Shown piece after piece: positions 36,484 through 49,082 of a stretch of DNA of 64,000 nucleotides. The notes under the pieces were generated by a model. It was not told the origin of the DNA, did no database searches, and saw only the letters and a list, made by a program, of their open reading frames with translations. Within the stretch, counting starts at the first letter, position 1; each line of letters begins with the position of its first letter. Origin of the DNA: Baylisascaris procyonis (taxonomy: Eukaryota > Nematoda > Chromadorea > Rhabditida > Ascarididae); contig JAZARR010000008.1 of the NCBI GenBank assembly GCA_037389465.1, positions 2,605,501-2,669,500 on the forward strand, written 5' to 3'. Position numbers and translations under genes: made by a program.

Positions 36484-36507
36484 ATATAAGAGAGAGTATT
36501 TAGAGTG
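36484..36507 (+). promoter_or_regulatory. TATA-like box and leader acceptor before AP endonuclease 2
   Basis: TATATAAG at 36483-36490 followed by ATTTAG (ending 36503), 18 bases before the ATG at 36522. The AG fits a trans-splice or leader acceptor; the TATA-like run may be coincidental in AT-rich DNA. Confidence 0.3.
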
Positions 36508-36521
36508 GTTGGGAAGAAGTA

Positions 36522-39500
36522 ATGAAATTGGTGACATGGAATGTGAATGGGATTCGTTCAATATCGAATGGATTTCGACGAATATTCACCGAATTAGGCG
36601 CTGATTTACTATGTATACAAGAGACAAAAATAACAAAAGATATGCTTACGGCTGATATCGCTAATATTAATGGTTATAATTCATATTTTGCATTTTGTCA
36701 CAATGCTAAGAAAGGTTAGTGTTTATATTTGTTCATTAATTTAGATGTTTGGATTAAATCCATTCTGCATCGTCGGTCATAAACGGGAATGGACCGGATA
36801 TAATCGAGAGACTCTCCAAAAATTTCTGAGGACAGTTGTGAGGAATTAATTCAGTGTATGAGCGGACTGACATATAGAGTTTAACATATATGTGAGCCGG
36901 AAAATCCTGAAATTTGCTATTTTTTTCTGTCACTTATTTTTTATGATTTGCACAATCTTCGGTTAGTCACGCACCAAATGCGCAATATTTTTATAATTTT
37001 TTACTCACGTTAATTTCAATCTTCTCCAATATTTGTATATATTTATAGGTTATTCGGGTGTAGCAACTTATTGTAGTGATAAATGTAAACCATATGAGGC
37101 AATCGATCATCTCGCCACTCGTGTAAGTATTCGGCCCTTTTTTATTTTTAATTTACAAATTAGAAATGAAGAGAGAATTATGAAAGTTTTTTGTTTTAGG
37201 CGTTATGTTCATGTTATTTCAAATGATTTGTATTGGCTGGAGGAGAGAAGGGGTGGGGGAGAGAATATAATCCGCTCTTTATGAGATTAAAGCTAGCGGG
37301 CCAGTCGTGGCCATGTTTAGCCCATTCCCATAAATCTATAAATTGAATCAGGTTTCGATCCCGCTCACAGTTGGGATGTTTGAAGATAAGGCTTCATTTG
37401 ATATGAATGCTACTTTTCAATGACAACGAAACGCTATCAGAGAGTAAAAAGCGGACGTTTTTTAAACCGTTTTTCAATACGCATTGGAAATGAGAGAACT
37501 TCTTTAATATGTAATATCTGATACACTATTTGTTTTCCGAGTATCTGAATGCCGACGATATATGTTTTGGGAGATGCCAACTATACATCGATCACCTATA
37601 TCAACTTTTGCTCCCAGTGAACGTATAAACAAACATAGACACATATCGACATATCCTCGATTTAGTGTATAATTCAATGAACATTTCCGCTTGCCCTATA
37701 ACAGTTAGACATAGATTTTTAAGGATTGTGAGCTACCATTGGGCGATATAGAGGTTGACAGTGAAGGTCGTGCGGTTATCACTGAATTTCATATAGGAAA
37801 AGTCGAGCCCGAGATGCCAAGCACAAGCCAAGGTGGGATTATTTCTTCTTGAAAATCTCCATTTCAAGCATCGGATTATTCTTGATCCATCTGTTGTTTC
37901 GTTAGCTTCAAATCGCCATATTTTGATATAATGCGTATAGAAAATATATAATTAAATCAATTTTTTTATTGTTAAAATTTAGGTTATTGAATGTTAGTAA
38001 ATATAAAATCATATCATCGAAACAACTGCTAAATAAAAACTAAATAAGATTTTTTAATTTACTCATAATTTCTTTTGAGAAAAACAAAACAATTGAAGGT
38101 AGAGCTATCTAAAAGATCAATTTTAGATCTATATGATAGAATGGATAAAGGGATTAAACTCGTTTTGCTCAACGTCTATTGTCCTCGCAATGATCCGGAC
38201 AATCAGGAACGTTTCGACTTCAAAATGAGGTCTGTTGTATGGCCTGTGCGCCAATTGAATTCTTGTTTTTACTTTTTGAATGTCATTTGATTAAGAGGTC
38301 GCATTTACTATAGAAGTGACAGAATCGACGGGTAATACAGCCGGACTCGATGCACCAAATATACCAAATAATTCACCGTCGTGGAAGTTGATCCGATTAT
38401 TATGGTTGCTGATGTGTGCGCTCTCATCACTCTCACGTCAAAGTTCTTGTCATGATACGGGCTGACATAGCTGAGTGCTGATATTGTTCTATCCTGACTT
38501 ATCTAAGTTTTGGCATTGGATTGAATGCGGTCATGGTCGATGACAATCTTGGTTTTCCAGTTTCGTGCAGTTTCCTTGCTCGATTTTGTACGATTTAAAG
38601 GAGGTGTATACGAATCTCTTACTGGATGCTATCTGATCTATGCAGCAATTGACCGAATAGATGGATGAATTGTGGTAGATGACCGTTTAAGGGATGTCCC
38701 AAATTCGGACTTGAATTTAGCTCATTTTTGCTTGTTATATTTACCGGAATATAGCCTATTCTTTCTCGGTGAACGGAAACCTCATTGAATGGAGATCCCT
38801 AGTTCCAGGAAGGGAACAATAGAAGCCTAGAGGTTTACATTCGAGCAAGTGCAATGTATCGGCTTATACGTTTATTATTATTTGTGCGTATTTTGTGTGA
38901 AATTATTTATTTTATGATGGATATGAATGTGTGTTTTAGGTTCCATCATTTGCTTAAAGCAAGAGTACAACAATATAGATTTGATGGCTATCGTGTGATC
39001 ATCGTGGGAGATTTGAATGTGGCGCATAAGGCTGTTGATCATTGTGAAGCGAATATGATTGCCGATTTCGATAAGCAACCACATCGACTTTGGATTGACG
39101 AATTATTCAACGATGGCTATGTGGATTGTTTTCGAAAATTTCATCCAGAAGAGCGGCATGCATACACCGTTTGGAATACAAAGGTTGCATTTATTCGTTT
39201 ATTGCTAATAATTATTCATTGAGAATGTATGTTAATTACGCAGTTTATGAATAAAAACTTTCGTTTTTTTTTTTCTTTTGAAAGAATTTTTGCATTTTTT
39301 TTGCAACAAATATTTTCGTCTCATATTTCGATTGTAATAAGTTTAGATTTCTGTATCAATATGTGGTCTCTAATAGTGTAGATCATCCTGCTTTCTAGTT
39401 ACTTCAGAAGTTTCCATACTTTTTTCAATATCCCTTGGATTAGGATTATCGTGAATGTGGCACTGCGTCATTTGTATCGAGAATAGCTATTATAGTGTTA

Positions 39501-41507
39501 ACTTTGCACAATGTTCTTTTGAAAGGCGTTTTTGTAGACTGGTGCAAGGGCGACCAACTATGGCACTCGGATCGACTATATAATCGCAGATATGGAGTTG
39601 GTGGAGATGGAATTTTTTGTTGATTGTCACCATATGACTTCAGTGATGGGCTCTGATCACTGTCCAGTGATTGCTGAGATCCATCCTGATTGGAGGATTA
39701 TTAGTGGTGTGTTGTATTTTTTAATAATTTGGCATGGGGGGAATAGAGACAAAAAAGTAAAGAGGTGACTTTTTTTTGCAAAGCGGAATATTTACAATCA
39801 AAGGTAAGCTTGTTCACTAATAAGCCAAGGTGAATAAGCTTAGTTGATTGCCCGTGATGTTGCTTTTGTTGTATGATGCAGGGAAAGGATTTCGCCAAAG
39901 AAAGAAACGGGCGTTAGGGTAGATATTTGGCTAAGAAGAGAGGAGTGATTTTTATTTGGCTAAGAAAAGAAGAGTGACAGTATGAAAGAACTTCTAATTA
40001 TTTTTAAGGTTACGCCATGAAATTGTTGAAAAATAGATTATTCAAGCTCATAGTGCAGTCCAAATTTGAATACGAAGTGATAGATGCAAATTTCTGGGTT
40101 TCGAGGTTGCCTTACGGACACAACTCGACTATTAGTGATCAGGATGTTAGGATCGCGAAGAGTTTCAAAGATCAATGATTAGATATCAAAAAATAAACAG
40201 CTAGTTATCTCAGCCTATACTTAAGATGGCGTTTTTCATCTCAGTTTAGCCGTTAAAGTTTTTTAGTATTTAGCACGAGAATTACCAACGTTATGTTCGA
40301 AATTGATGCCCGAATTCCGTGGTACACAGACGTCTATTCGTTCATTCTTATGTATGGATAACTCATCGATTACTACTCAACGTAAGGCGATCACTGAAAC
40401 TAAAAGGAAACGTCCTTTGCAAAGCTCAATTAAAACTTTCTTCAGCATACAGGTTACTCTTAAGCTTATTGTCTAGCACCTTGATCCATCAACATTCAAA
40501 TTAATCTGTTGGACTTTATGGATTTTGTAGGTTGCTCGTGGATTTCGTGGAATCTTTAAGTCGTACTTGCTTCGGATGGATCACCAACGAATCATCATAC
40601 TATTATTTGTTTGTCAATACCCGCTGAATTATAAACTTCTGCAAGGTTGCTAGGGGTAATTTTTTGTGAGTCTTAAAACTTTTGAGCTTATTCCTGACTC
40701 GTTAATTGCGATGCAAGGTTGGAGGAAGGGGGGCTCGAGAGGGGGGTAAGGAAAAAAGTGAAAAAAAAATGTAAAAAAGATTCGAAATCTAAAAGACGTC
40801 GTTTCAGGGAATGTCCTCACTTAATGGCAATCAAAGAGACATTGCTAGTTTTGAAGTTACTGAGGTGAGAAGTGACATTGTGGATGGAAGCGAAACAACG
40901 GATGCGTCTGATTTAGTAGTCGAATGGCAAAAGACTGTTGTGCCGACAAAACGAGCACCGGAAAATAGTATTTTCGAGAAGATGATGAGAAAAAAGAAAA
41001 TACCGAAATGCAGTGGACATGGTGAACCAGCGGCTGAAAGGATCGCTAAGAAACCTGGACCGAATTTCAATCGGCGGTATTGTTTTTTTATTTCTTTGAG
41101 AAGGGGGGGGGGAATTCGAATGAAAAATTAATCGGAATCGGTGAGGGTTCGCATAGACATCGAAGAATTTTATGATTTTCCGGTTTTTTTTTTTAATTTC
41201 TGGCGAACCACTGTGAACGTTGAGGGTATTTTACGTTAGATGCTGCCGCCGATTCGGTTTGAATAATTCTTTTATTCGACATACGGCTTATAGTCGATGG
41301 TTCTATAATAATTAAATAGCTTGTCGTTTCTAGTACACGATAAGCGTGTCCTTTTTTCTATGAAATTTGCATATGTAGAGCAGATTTAATGGATATTAGG
41401 ATCATTTTGCAACGATTCATTTATCTTGCAGCTTCTATGCATGTGCAAGACCACAAGGATTTGAAACGGATAAGAATGCACGATGTAATTTCTTCCAGTG
41501 GGCGTAA
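36522..41507 (+). CDS. DNA-(apurinic or apyrimidinic site) endonuclease 2 (APE2/APEX2)
   Basis: Nuclear exonuclease III-family enzyme with 3'-phosphodiesterase and exonuclease activity, tied to PCNA and to damage signalling at single-strand breaks. Exons: 36522-36714, 37049-37122, 37724-37832, 38127-38229, 38940-39183, 39538-39706, 40274-40452, 40808-41076, 41432-41507; all GT-AG, phases close, 471 aa. Catalytic motifs: WNVNG (N7), IQETK (E34), GYSGVATYC, VGDLNVAH (D184, N186), RIDY (D254) and MGSDHCP (D281, H282). The C-terminal half shows PEFRGTQ as in human APE2 and a canonical PIP box QSSIKTFF (347-354) for PCNA binding. It ends in a zf-GRF finger with ligands C425, H428, C451, C465 inside KKPGPNFNRR and FYACARPQGF. 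A second, degenerate PIP-like run QRDIASFE lies at 366-373. APE2 is chosen over APE1 because of the PIP box and GRF finger. Confidence 0.94.
39882..39920 (+). CDS. Possible alternative early-stop exon of AP endonuclease 2
   Basis: Inside intron 6, a good acceptor (GATGCAG ending 39881) opens a segment that continues the phase of exon 6. It reads GKGFRQRKKRALG and then a TAG stop. The in-frame path to exon 7 skips it, and no donor in it restores phase. If used, it would end the protein after the catalytic domain with a basic tail and remove the PIP box and GRF finger. Sequence fit is seen; use is inferred. Confidence 0.25.
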
Positions 41508-41693
41508 TCTTTGCGAACTATAAGGATTTTTGAATGCTCCTTATTTAATTTCAATTGTTTACGAGTCGATCTCATTTTTATTTTCTTATTAAACATTTCG
41601 GTTTTTTGAAATTTTGGAATTGAAATTTCACTTCATGAAGTATGTTGTTTATCAATTTTTTAAACTGTTATATTTATAGGTATATTCATCGTT

Positions 41694-41699
41694 AATAAA
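41694..41699 (+). terminator. Probable poly(A) signal of AP endonuclease 2
   Basis: AATAAA 187 bases after the stop codon, the first canonical hexamer downstream. Confidence 0.5.
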
Positions 41700-44344
41700 C
41701 CCCTCATATCTTCGAACGCTGCATAGTATTGTCTCACCGAAATTTTTTAATTAGTAATTTTTGCGTTTCTTTTTTGCAACGCATTTTCTCGAGAAGAATT
41801 TCATGAAAGGAATGTTGCTTGGGGGCAGTTGCATTGTTGTGTGTTCTGTTATTATCATAGTTTTGCCAACACTTCTTACGTGTTTATTTTTGAAAGTTCA
41901 TCTTAACTTCTTTTTATGAGCGATAAATTCAGAAGGGAATTTTTGGAACTATTTTATTCTAGCTTCTAGCTTCTGAAGGAACTATCACAACCCTTTTATT
42001 GAGTATCACATGCAAGGTGCTATCACTGGTATGTATGCAAAATTCCCCTTTTCAGTTTCAATTAATAGCACGTTCTCGAACTTGAATAATTCGTAAAATG
42101 TTATTAAAACTGTATATTGGTAGTGATATGATCGTCGTTTTGTATGTATCGATCCTTGGAATATTCTTTAAATAAAGAAAATATTAGTGTAATCTATTGT
42201 ATTATATAAATAAATATGCTTATAATTTCACATATATTTTATCGATTTAATGCTTTGATGTCGCATTATTTTATTCATCGCTATTGATAGAATTTTACAA
42301 ACTTCGAGCGGATTTGATGAATAGTAGGAAAAGGGAAACCCTGTGCAAAATTTTTCAAGATCCATCTGAATCTCTTATCATTTTCCGTTTTATGATTTAT
42401 TAAGTGACGCTTTCTTGTATGTTATGAATGCGCAATCATTTTAAATGCATTTCTTATATTATTAAATAAATATATTTTATATAAAAATAAGTATATTGTG
42501 GCGTTTCAAAACCTTCAAAGTGAAAGATAGGCGAGCAACAAGTTATTTTAAGCAATTGTTTGCATTGAATTTTTTCAAATATAAATAGCTTTAGCTATCA
42601 AATCGATGAGCAAAAATATGACAGACAGGTGCAATTGATGTATTTTGACAGTTTATGCTTTTGTTTGGGCTTAAATTAGCGTTCGAAGGATCCATCTGTC
42701 GTTATAATTCCGCACCACTTTCATGTTGAGTTGACCGATGGATGCGAAATAAAGCGATCATACTAGAGGCACGCTCGTGCGATATAGACTATCACCGAAT
42801 AAACGAATCATCAAATAAGATGATATAGTTCAAAAATAGATTTCCACTCATACGATTAATTTCATCGAAATTCACATCAAAATTATAAACGTATAAAGAG
42901 GATTTATGTGGATTATTTGCATAAATAAAAATTCAAATATGAGATATGATTCGTTTGAATTGTTGGAAATTGTAAAATACTTTGTGACGATTTGCAAGAG
43001 TGAATATTTCCAATATTTGAAATTGTTGGGGAAATTTTTTGTCTGATTCTAAATTGGTTTTATCTGATACATTTTTATCATTTTTTTTGCGAATATTTGT
43101 ATTTTGTCGGCTTCAATTTTATTATAAATGTGTTTCTAAAAATATGATCTTTAACGTGTCCTTTTTGTTTAGTAGGGAAGGGGGGGTTGCAGGTGAAAGG
43201 GATATGGCAAGAGAGAGAAGAAGGTAGGTCGTTCGTCGAATAACCTAAACAGTTGCTTTGATTTATTGCTGCATTTGTAAGAAAAAGCTATGTGATTGTT
43301 CTCGTTGCAATTTCCTTGGAATTTCTCTGCAAACGATAGAGATGCAAACATTAACGTTAAATGCGATATTCAACCCAGCACTTCCTGTGAACACTAATAG
43401 ATAAATCTCTTTGAATAGGCTTGAAACTTATGCTTGAGAAAAAAGTCCTTGCAATTTTAATATTGAACCTTTGATCCTATTCGAGAATATCATTGATTTA
43501 CAGGTAACTCATTAGTTTCGTTTCACCTTAGTGAAATCGTCTGCTAACGATTACCTCATTATAACAAACTTTTCAGGTATTCCTTCGTCGATTCTAACTG
43601 CTAATCGGTGAATATTCCAATGAGCAGGTAAGAAATACTTTATTTAGATCAACAAACATAAAATTCAATGATCGAACTTTGATTATACATTTGAGAAAGC
43701 ATAAGAATTATTCATAAAGAGTTTCGATTTTCGTGGAGTCCATTATCGTAGATAAACATCCGTTACTCTTTAGCATCATTGCTCATGTTGAAGGGAATAA
43801 GTTTACAAAATAATCTGCTTTTGATTTTAAAAAATGGATATTATTTATAATGTAATGTTTGAAACGTTTTCAGTTCCATTAGCTTTACGTTATTTTTAAC
43901 GCTTTCAATTAGGAATGAAAGAAAATTTGCATTTTATAATTTTTTGATATTTTAATGACCTAAATGTTTCAAATTTTAGCTCTTAATTCCTTTCTTTTTT
44001 TCTTTATTTTCTTAAATTTCACACAAAAAAGAGTAAAGAAAATAAAGAGTATAAAAAGCGGATGTATATTTTTTTTTTAAACAAAGAAAAATAAACAACT
44101 AACAATACATAGATAATTTTCCGTATAAATACAACAAATCAACATATGTTTAATCAGGTAATCATAAAAACGTATACGTTATGATTTTACCAATTTAATG
44201 AACCACTAAATAACAATGAAAAAAACAATCGAAATGCCGTTGATAGATGGATTTATGTGGGATTTGAGCTGCTCAGATTAGTGGCTGAAACTGATTTGAA
44301 GAAAATGATAGGCACCGATTTCGTAAAGAAAAATATTTTGAAAG

Positions 44345-44350
44345 TTTATT
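44345..44350 (-). terminator. Possible poly(A) signal of the fucosyltransferase gene
   Basis: AATAAA on the minus strand about 195 bases past the stop codon at 44544. Confidence 0.35.
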
Positions 44351-44543
44351 TATCACCTCAAAAAAGGTATTTTAAACTAATCCAGGAGGCTCTTAAGGGA
44401 ATAGTGGAGGTGAAAATTGTGTCATAGCCCCGCCGCCGCCTTGCTTGCAGCCTTGTCGATTCGCCTATCTGTATTTTGAAAAAAAAAAACCCCCTTCTAC
44501 CTTACACGTTTTTGAATTCCGATCCTTTTTCGGTATTGTTTGT

Positions 44544-46122
44544 TCAACATGAATATTCATCAAATTCGTTCAGTTCGTAATGTGGTCGAGGCTTTTCCCA
44601 TAATAGCCTGAAATTGGTTACTTCTAAACACCAATAACTTCATAATCATGCAATAGCCTTAGCTGAGAGCCCTCGTTTATTTTATTTCATTTCATAGTTC
44701 ATTCCGAAATTTTATTTTATTGCCAAATTCTTAAAGTTTTTTTTTTTCATTCGATGTTTCTCTGATCTAATATTTTCGATCATTAGTAAACTACAACATG
44801 CCACACTCTCAACAAGAAATTCACTACTTAACCATCGTACCCTCTAATATAGTGCTCCATTAAAATTGGATAGATGCCAATTTTGAAAATAAAACTATCC
44901 ATTCCATTCCATTATAAATAAAATACTTTCATAACCTGCATAATTGACAAACTCCCCACGGTCTTTCGAATTGATCATGATGGATACCATCTAAATAGAT
45001 CACTGCATAGTCTTTTTTCCATTCAAAGTATTTCCTGAAAAGAAAAAAATTTTTTTTTTCATTTCCACTTATATAATTGAGAAGAGATGAAAAATTTTTT
45101 TAATGCAAACGATTTTATCAATAAAGAAAACAGAATTCAAAGGAAAAAATTAAAAAAGAAATTCGCAAAGAAATCGAAGAATTTTATTCGAAAATCAAAA
45201 TTAGAATATTTGATCGAATAACTCATCAAAATATTCTAGCTCAAAAATATTTGTTTTCAATATTCCTCATTTATCTTGTCGTAAATTCCATGTTTTTAAT
45301 AGTTTTTTCCAATCATAAAAATCAATGGTGGGGCGTTTTAAAATAATATATTTATTTATTGATTTATTGATTTATTTATTTATTTATTTATATTTATTTA
45401 TTTATCTGTTTTTATTTGCTTATTTATTTATTTATTTTTATTCACTTAATTATTTATTCAATTAAATGTTTTTTAAATTTCAGCTAATTTCGAAGCAACT
45501 AAGCGAAATCCGATAAAAATTTAAATCGCTCACATATAGGCAGTTTTGTTGCGCCGAAGGAATTTAAGATATTCGGCCATTTCCTCTAATGATTTGAAGT
45601 CATCGACAGCAATAAATGAATGCGGAGGTAAATATTTCTCAACGATACTTCTTTTCAATACGAGTGGTACCACATCGAAATCAAATCCTTGATGCCATAA
45701 TTTCTCGGTTATATAATCCTTACAGATTGTATTCTCAAATGATGCGTAGAAATGATATCTGATAATATTGAAAAAGAAATTATCGATTATTTGATAATTA
45801 TATTTGATAACTATTGATAAATTTTAGAAATTTTTTTTATTACATAGTGAAATATCGATCAAATTCTGTCATCGATTAGGCAAGGACAAAAAAAGTATAT
45901 TATAGATGAAATTGGAAAACCGTATAGTCGAACATCTTTTGGTTGAGTGTCTCTCTCATTGAGGATTGAGATAATTCCTTCGACTAAGGGAATAATTTGA
46001 CGGAAATTTTTCAGTAAATTCACTGTCACTCAAAATTTTATTTATATTTTCAACAAAAAATGAAAGTGATTTTAATGCTGAGATTTCTTTACAACTTATA
46101 ATATCTAAAAAATCTTTCATGA

Positions 46123-46156
<34 letters not shown>

Positions 46157-49077
46157 GCTGAAAAAAACTGTTCTAAAAATATTCGAGAATTTTTAGAGAA
46201 AATATCGGTCCAAAACTTTACGATGAATATTTCATATAATACATATTGCTAATAAATGCAAAAAAACAAATTTAAAAAGTGAAAGAATGAGTACCAAAAC
46301 TACTCAATTTCAGCACCAAGAAGTAAGTACCAAGAAAGCTATTTCTCTTCAATTTCTTGCTAAAAGATTTATTGAATAAGTTTATTTGCAGCGTTAAAAG
46401 ACTTTTGAAAAGGAATGAAGAAAGAAACAAGGAAGGGTGACAAGAAAAAATGAGAGGGAATTATTCAGTCGCTTTTTTTTGAAAGAGAGAATGCACTAAA
46501 AGCTAACTCAGTATTAAGGCGTTGTTCACATTTATCCCCTTTCTCACATCGCATAGTGCCACAAAATCCAAAAATATCAACGTCGATATACTTCTGCAAA
46601 TAGTGATTAGCCAAACCTTATCAAATATTATCACTATCCCCTCATTTATCTTCATTTACCTTTATATCTTATCAACTTAATTAGTCGAAAAATATTTTCG
46701 TAAATTAATTGTAATAGCCTTTATTAAATATTTTTATTATTTTGAGTCGGTAATGCACCATTCAAATCTCTTCAAATCATCTAAATTAATTAATATGCAA
46801 ATGTGAATTTTAATTAAAAAGAAGCTGAGATGAATAGATGATATTTACCTGTAATTCATAGATAATTTCATCACGTTGACTCTCAGCCATACAATGGCTA
46901 ACAAACCATGCGATTGCTTTACTCTTCTTTTGCAGATGCACTTCATTGATCAATTTACCATAGCGTCGTGAAATAGGCGCTAATTTTACCGTATAGCCGT
47001 ATGGTGAAGAAATTGGTGAATTACGAAAAAAATTCATCGTCATATTGATCGATATTTCTGGCGTTTGCAATGCCCATGAAGAGTGAGCTTCCTAAAATAT
47101 TATCGTCATGGTGACGTCATTCCGCTCATGACGTCATCATTAAGTAGCAATTTCATATGTAATCAAAGGAGTAAAGTGATTTAAAATTGTTTGTAGTCCA
47201 TTCGTTCTTCTTTCCTCATCCTAGTCTAATTTCCTATCGAATGAGATAAATAGTAAAGAGTAAATAAAAATGGGTTACTTGATTAAAGAATACAACATAT
47301 TGCTCTGAGTTTTGACTGCGATAGTTGCCCCAATTCATACTGCCGAAAATGATTGCATCAGCATCCTCGTATTTCAATGTTGTCTCGTCTAGAATTTGAC
47401 AATTCCAATCTGGACATCCTCCCAAATTTGCTTGTGTTATTTCTTCTTCTAGCGATAGTATCAGCTTCGGTTGATCTATAAGACTTGCTGCTTAATAAAT
47501 CATATAGTATATAAAAGTGTGTTAGAAAATTTTATATTCTTTTATAGTGATTTTCTTTTTTCTTTCGTTTTTTATAGTGACTCATTTAAGAGAGAGAGAG
47601 CGATGGTGATTATAGGAAAGCATAAACGGAAAATGATAATGATGATACAGCACCGAAATGAGCAAATAATTAGTATATTTCAAGTAAAATTAGCAATAAT
47701 ATAATTCGCGAGTTAAAAAATTTAAAATTATTCCCTCATTATAAGATTATGCCTGAAAAAAAATTTTAACCTCGAAACATGAATGAAATTTCTCCGAATA
47801 TTCTTATTATGTAAACATTCAACAATTAACGAATATAATATTATTTATGCAGTAATTTATTTATCGCATAAGTGGTTAAGTGCATAATGTTATATTTCAC
47901 ATATAATGCGTCTACTTTACCGAATATGTAAGAGGCAATGAATTAATACTAGAATGCTCAAAAACCTAGTGGGATTAATACTAGAAAACTTAAAAACTCT
48001 CTCTAATAAGCAGTCATAATTAATAATTTTAACAAAAACAATGCATAGATGTACTAATAAATCAACGTTTGAAGTTTTATGCTAGAGAGGAGGTCTACTT
48101 AATGATGGGCAACTCTATTAGCTAACCTGATGTTCTCACATTGGCATGGAGCTTGTCAGCGAGGGTAAAACGATGATCGCCAACGATAGATTCGATGCAG
48201 AAATCACCGTATTTGTTAGAAGAAAGGTGAAAACATGATGCGTTTTCTTTTATGATTTTGCGCGGAGGATTGGTCGAATTTCCGTTTAGATGGATCCACT
48301 TTGCATGCCTCGATAGGCGATTCACTTGAGCCTGAGGCAATGTTGGTGGCTCTGGATTGGGAAGTGGTTCATCGTTCTGTCGGAATGCTAAATCATGAGG
48401 TAGCTGGGTGCTTTCCTCAATATCGAAACTTTTGACATGTGTTCTTGTTCTTTCGATAGCCTGAAATCCGATGTCAATATCGAAATAGGTCTATACTTTA
48501 TGCAAATTTCGTAGTAAAATGTTATTTTAAGAGGACAGCTGAATAATGACGGCTATAGGCTCGTTCGTTTCTCACGATCAACGCACTAAAAAATTTGCAG
48601 CCGTTCGATTTAGGAGGTATGATCTTCTACATTAAATCGATCAACATAGCCTATTATATGCGAAATATTTGCATTTGAAATGAGAGGAAAGAGAAATTTT
48701 TAGTGTTTAGAGGAAGATTTAAAAATTTTGTGGATGATTTATGAAAATCGGAATTAGGCAAAATTCCAACTTCAAGTTTACTTTCGCTCAGTTTTCCCAT
48801 TGAACTTAGAAATCAGTTAATGAAAAAAAAAAAGTATAATTTAATAAACAAAACTCACATATGCAATATCGTAGTGATTGATGGGATGAATAAGATCTCT
48901 AGTTAGACGAATCAGCGAAAATGCACAAAATAGCATCACAACGATAACGGGGCAAGCCGGCTGTCTAATAAAGAAATTCACCGCTCTAATAGCGAAAAAC
49001 ATTTCCGCCTTCTCGTTCTCTTCACTTCCCAAACAATAAATTTCGATATTTCCGCCGCAAATATCCGCACAAATCAT
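44544..49077 (-). CDS. Alpha-1,3-fucosyltransferase, family GT10
   Basis: Golgi type II membrane enzyme transferring fucose from GDP-fucose to N-acetylglucosamine-containing or N-glycan core acceptors. Exons in transcript order: 49077-48859, 48460-48127, 47475-47279, 47091-46849, 46593-46508, 45758-45534, 45034-44936, 44607-44544; all junctions are GT-AG and in phase, 488 aa. A membrane anchor lies at about 41-57 (VIVVMLF core). A stem follows, with N-glycosylation sequons NGNST and NAS. The catalytic part shows GCPDWNC, FGSMNW, AWFVSHC, KYIDVDIFGFCG (332-343), and the GT10 signature FYASFENTICKDYITEK (363-379) with VVPLV and SFIAVDDF. It closes with KYFEWKKDY and the CQLC pair (464-467). An earlier in-frame TGA at the end of exon 6 is removed by splicing: it overlaps a GTGAGC donor. 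The acceptor and linkage (core versus antennal) cannot be told from sequence. Confidence 0.94.
45346..45456. repeat. Degenerate TTTA/ATTT tetranucleotide tract in fucosyltransferase intron 6
   Basis: About 110 bases built mostly of TTTA units, with single-base interruptions (for example a TCTG and GCTT step). It lies between exons 6 and 7 of the minus-strand gene. Confidence 0.85.
46124..46147. repeat. Short (AT)n run in fucosyltransferase intron 5
   Basis: About 12 AT units followed by a T-run, in the 749-base intron 5. Confidence 0.9.
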
Positions 49078-49082
49078 TTCAT
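49074..49082 (-). promoter_or_regulatory. ATGAAATGA: minimal uORF overlapping the fucosyltransferase start
   Basis: Immediately before the main ATG (49077-49075) is another ATG (49082-49080) that reads one lysine and stops, its TGA overlapping the main ATG. Such an arrangement favours stop-and-restart at the main codon, or lowers output. An in-frame ATG at residue 26 is an alternative start that would still keep the membrane anchor. Confidence 0.4.

Larger units (their letters stand above)
41508..44543. other. Convergent spacer between AP endonuclease 2 and fucosyltransferase
   Basis: About 3 kb of AT-rich DNA between two converging genes. It contains the 3' ends of both, several AATAAA hexamers on either strand and runs of T. 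I see no exon with a credible family match. The segment 44,230-44,460 is slightly less AT-rich but shows no continuous frame. Confidence 0.55.

Noticed and set aside
37290..37370. tRNA-like box B (GGTTTCGATCCC) in APE2 intron 2
   Set aside because: T-stem does not pair and box A is poor; not called as a tRNA or SINE.
39600..40273. Alternative placement of APE2 exon 7 at 39882 as an internal exon
   Set aside because: No donor there restores the phase needed by the exon at 40274; direct joining 39706/40274 does and gives the APE2-like PEFRGTQ segment.
45530..45758. Fucosyltransferase ending at the TGA after exon 6
   Set aside because: The TGA overlaps a consensus donor, and two more in-phase exons supply the family's conserved C-terminus.
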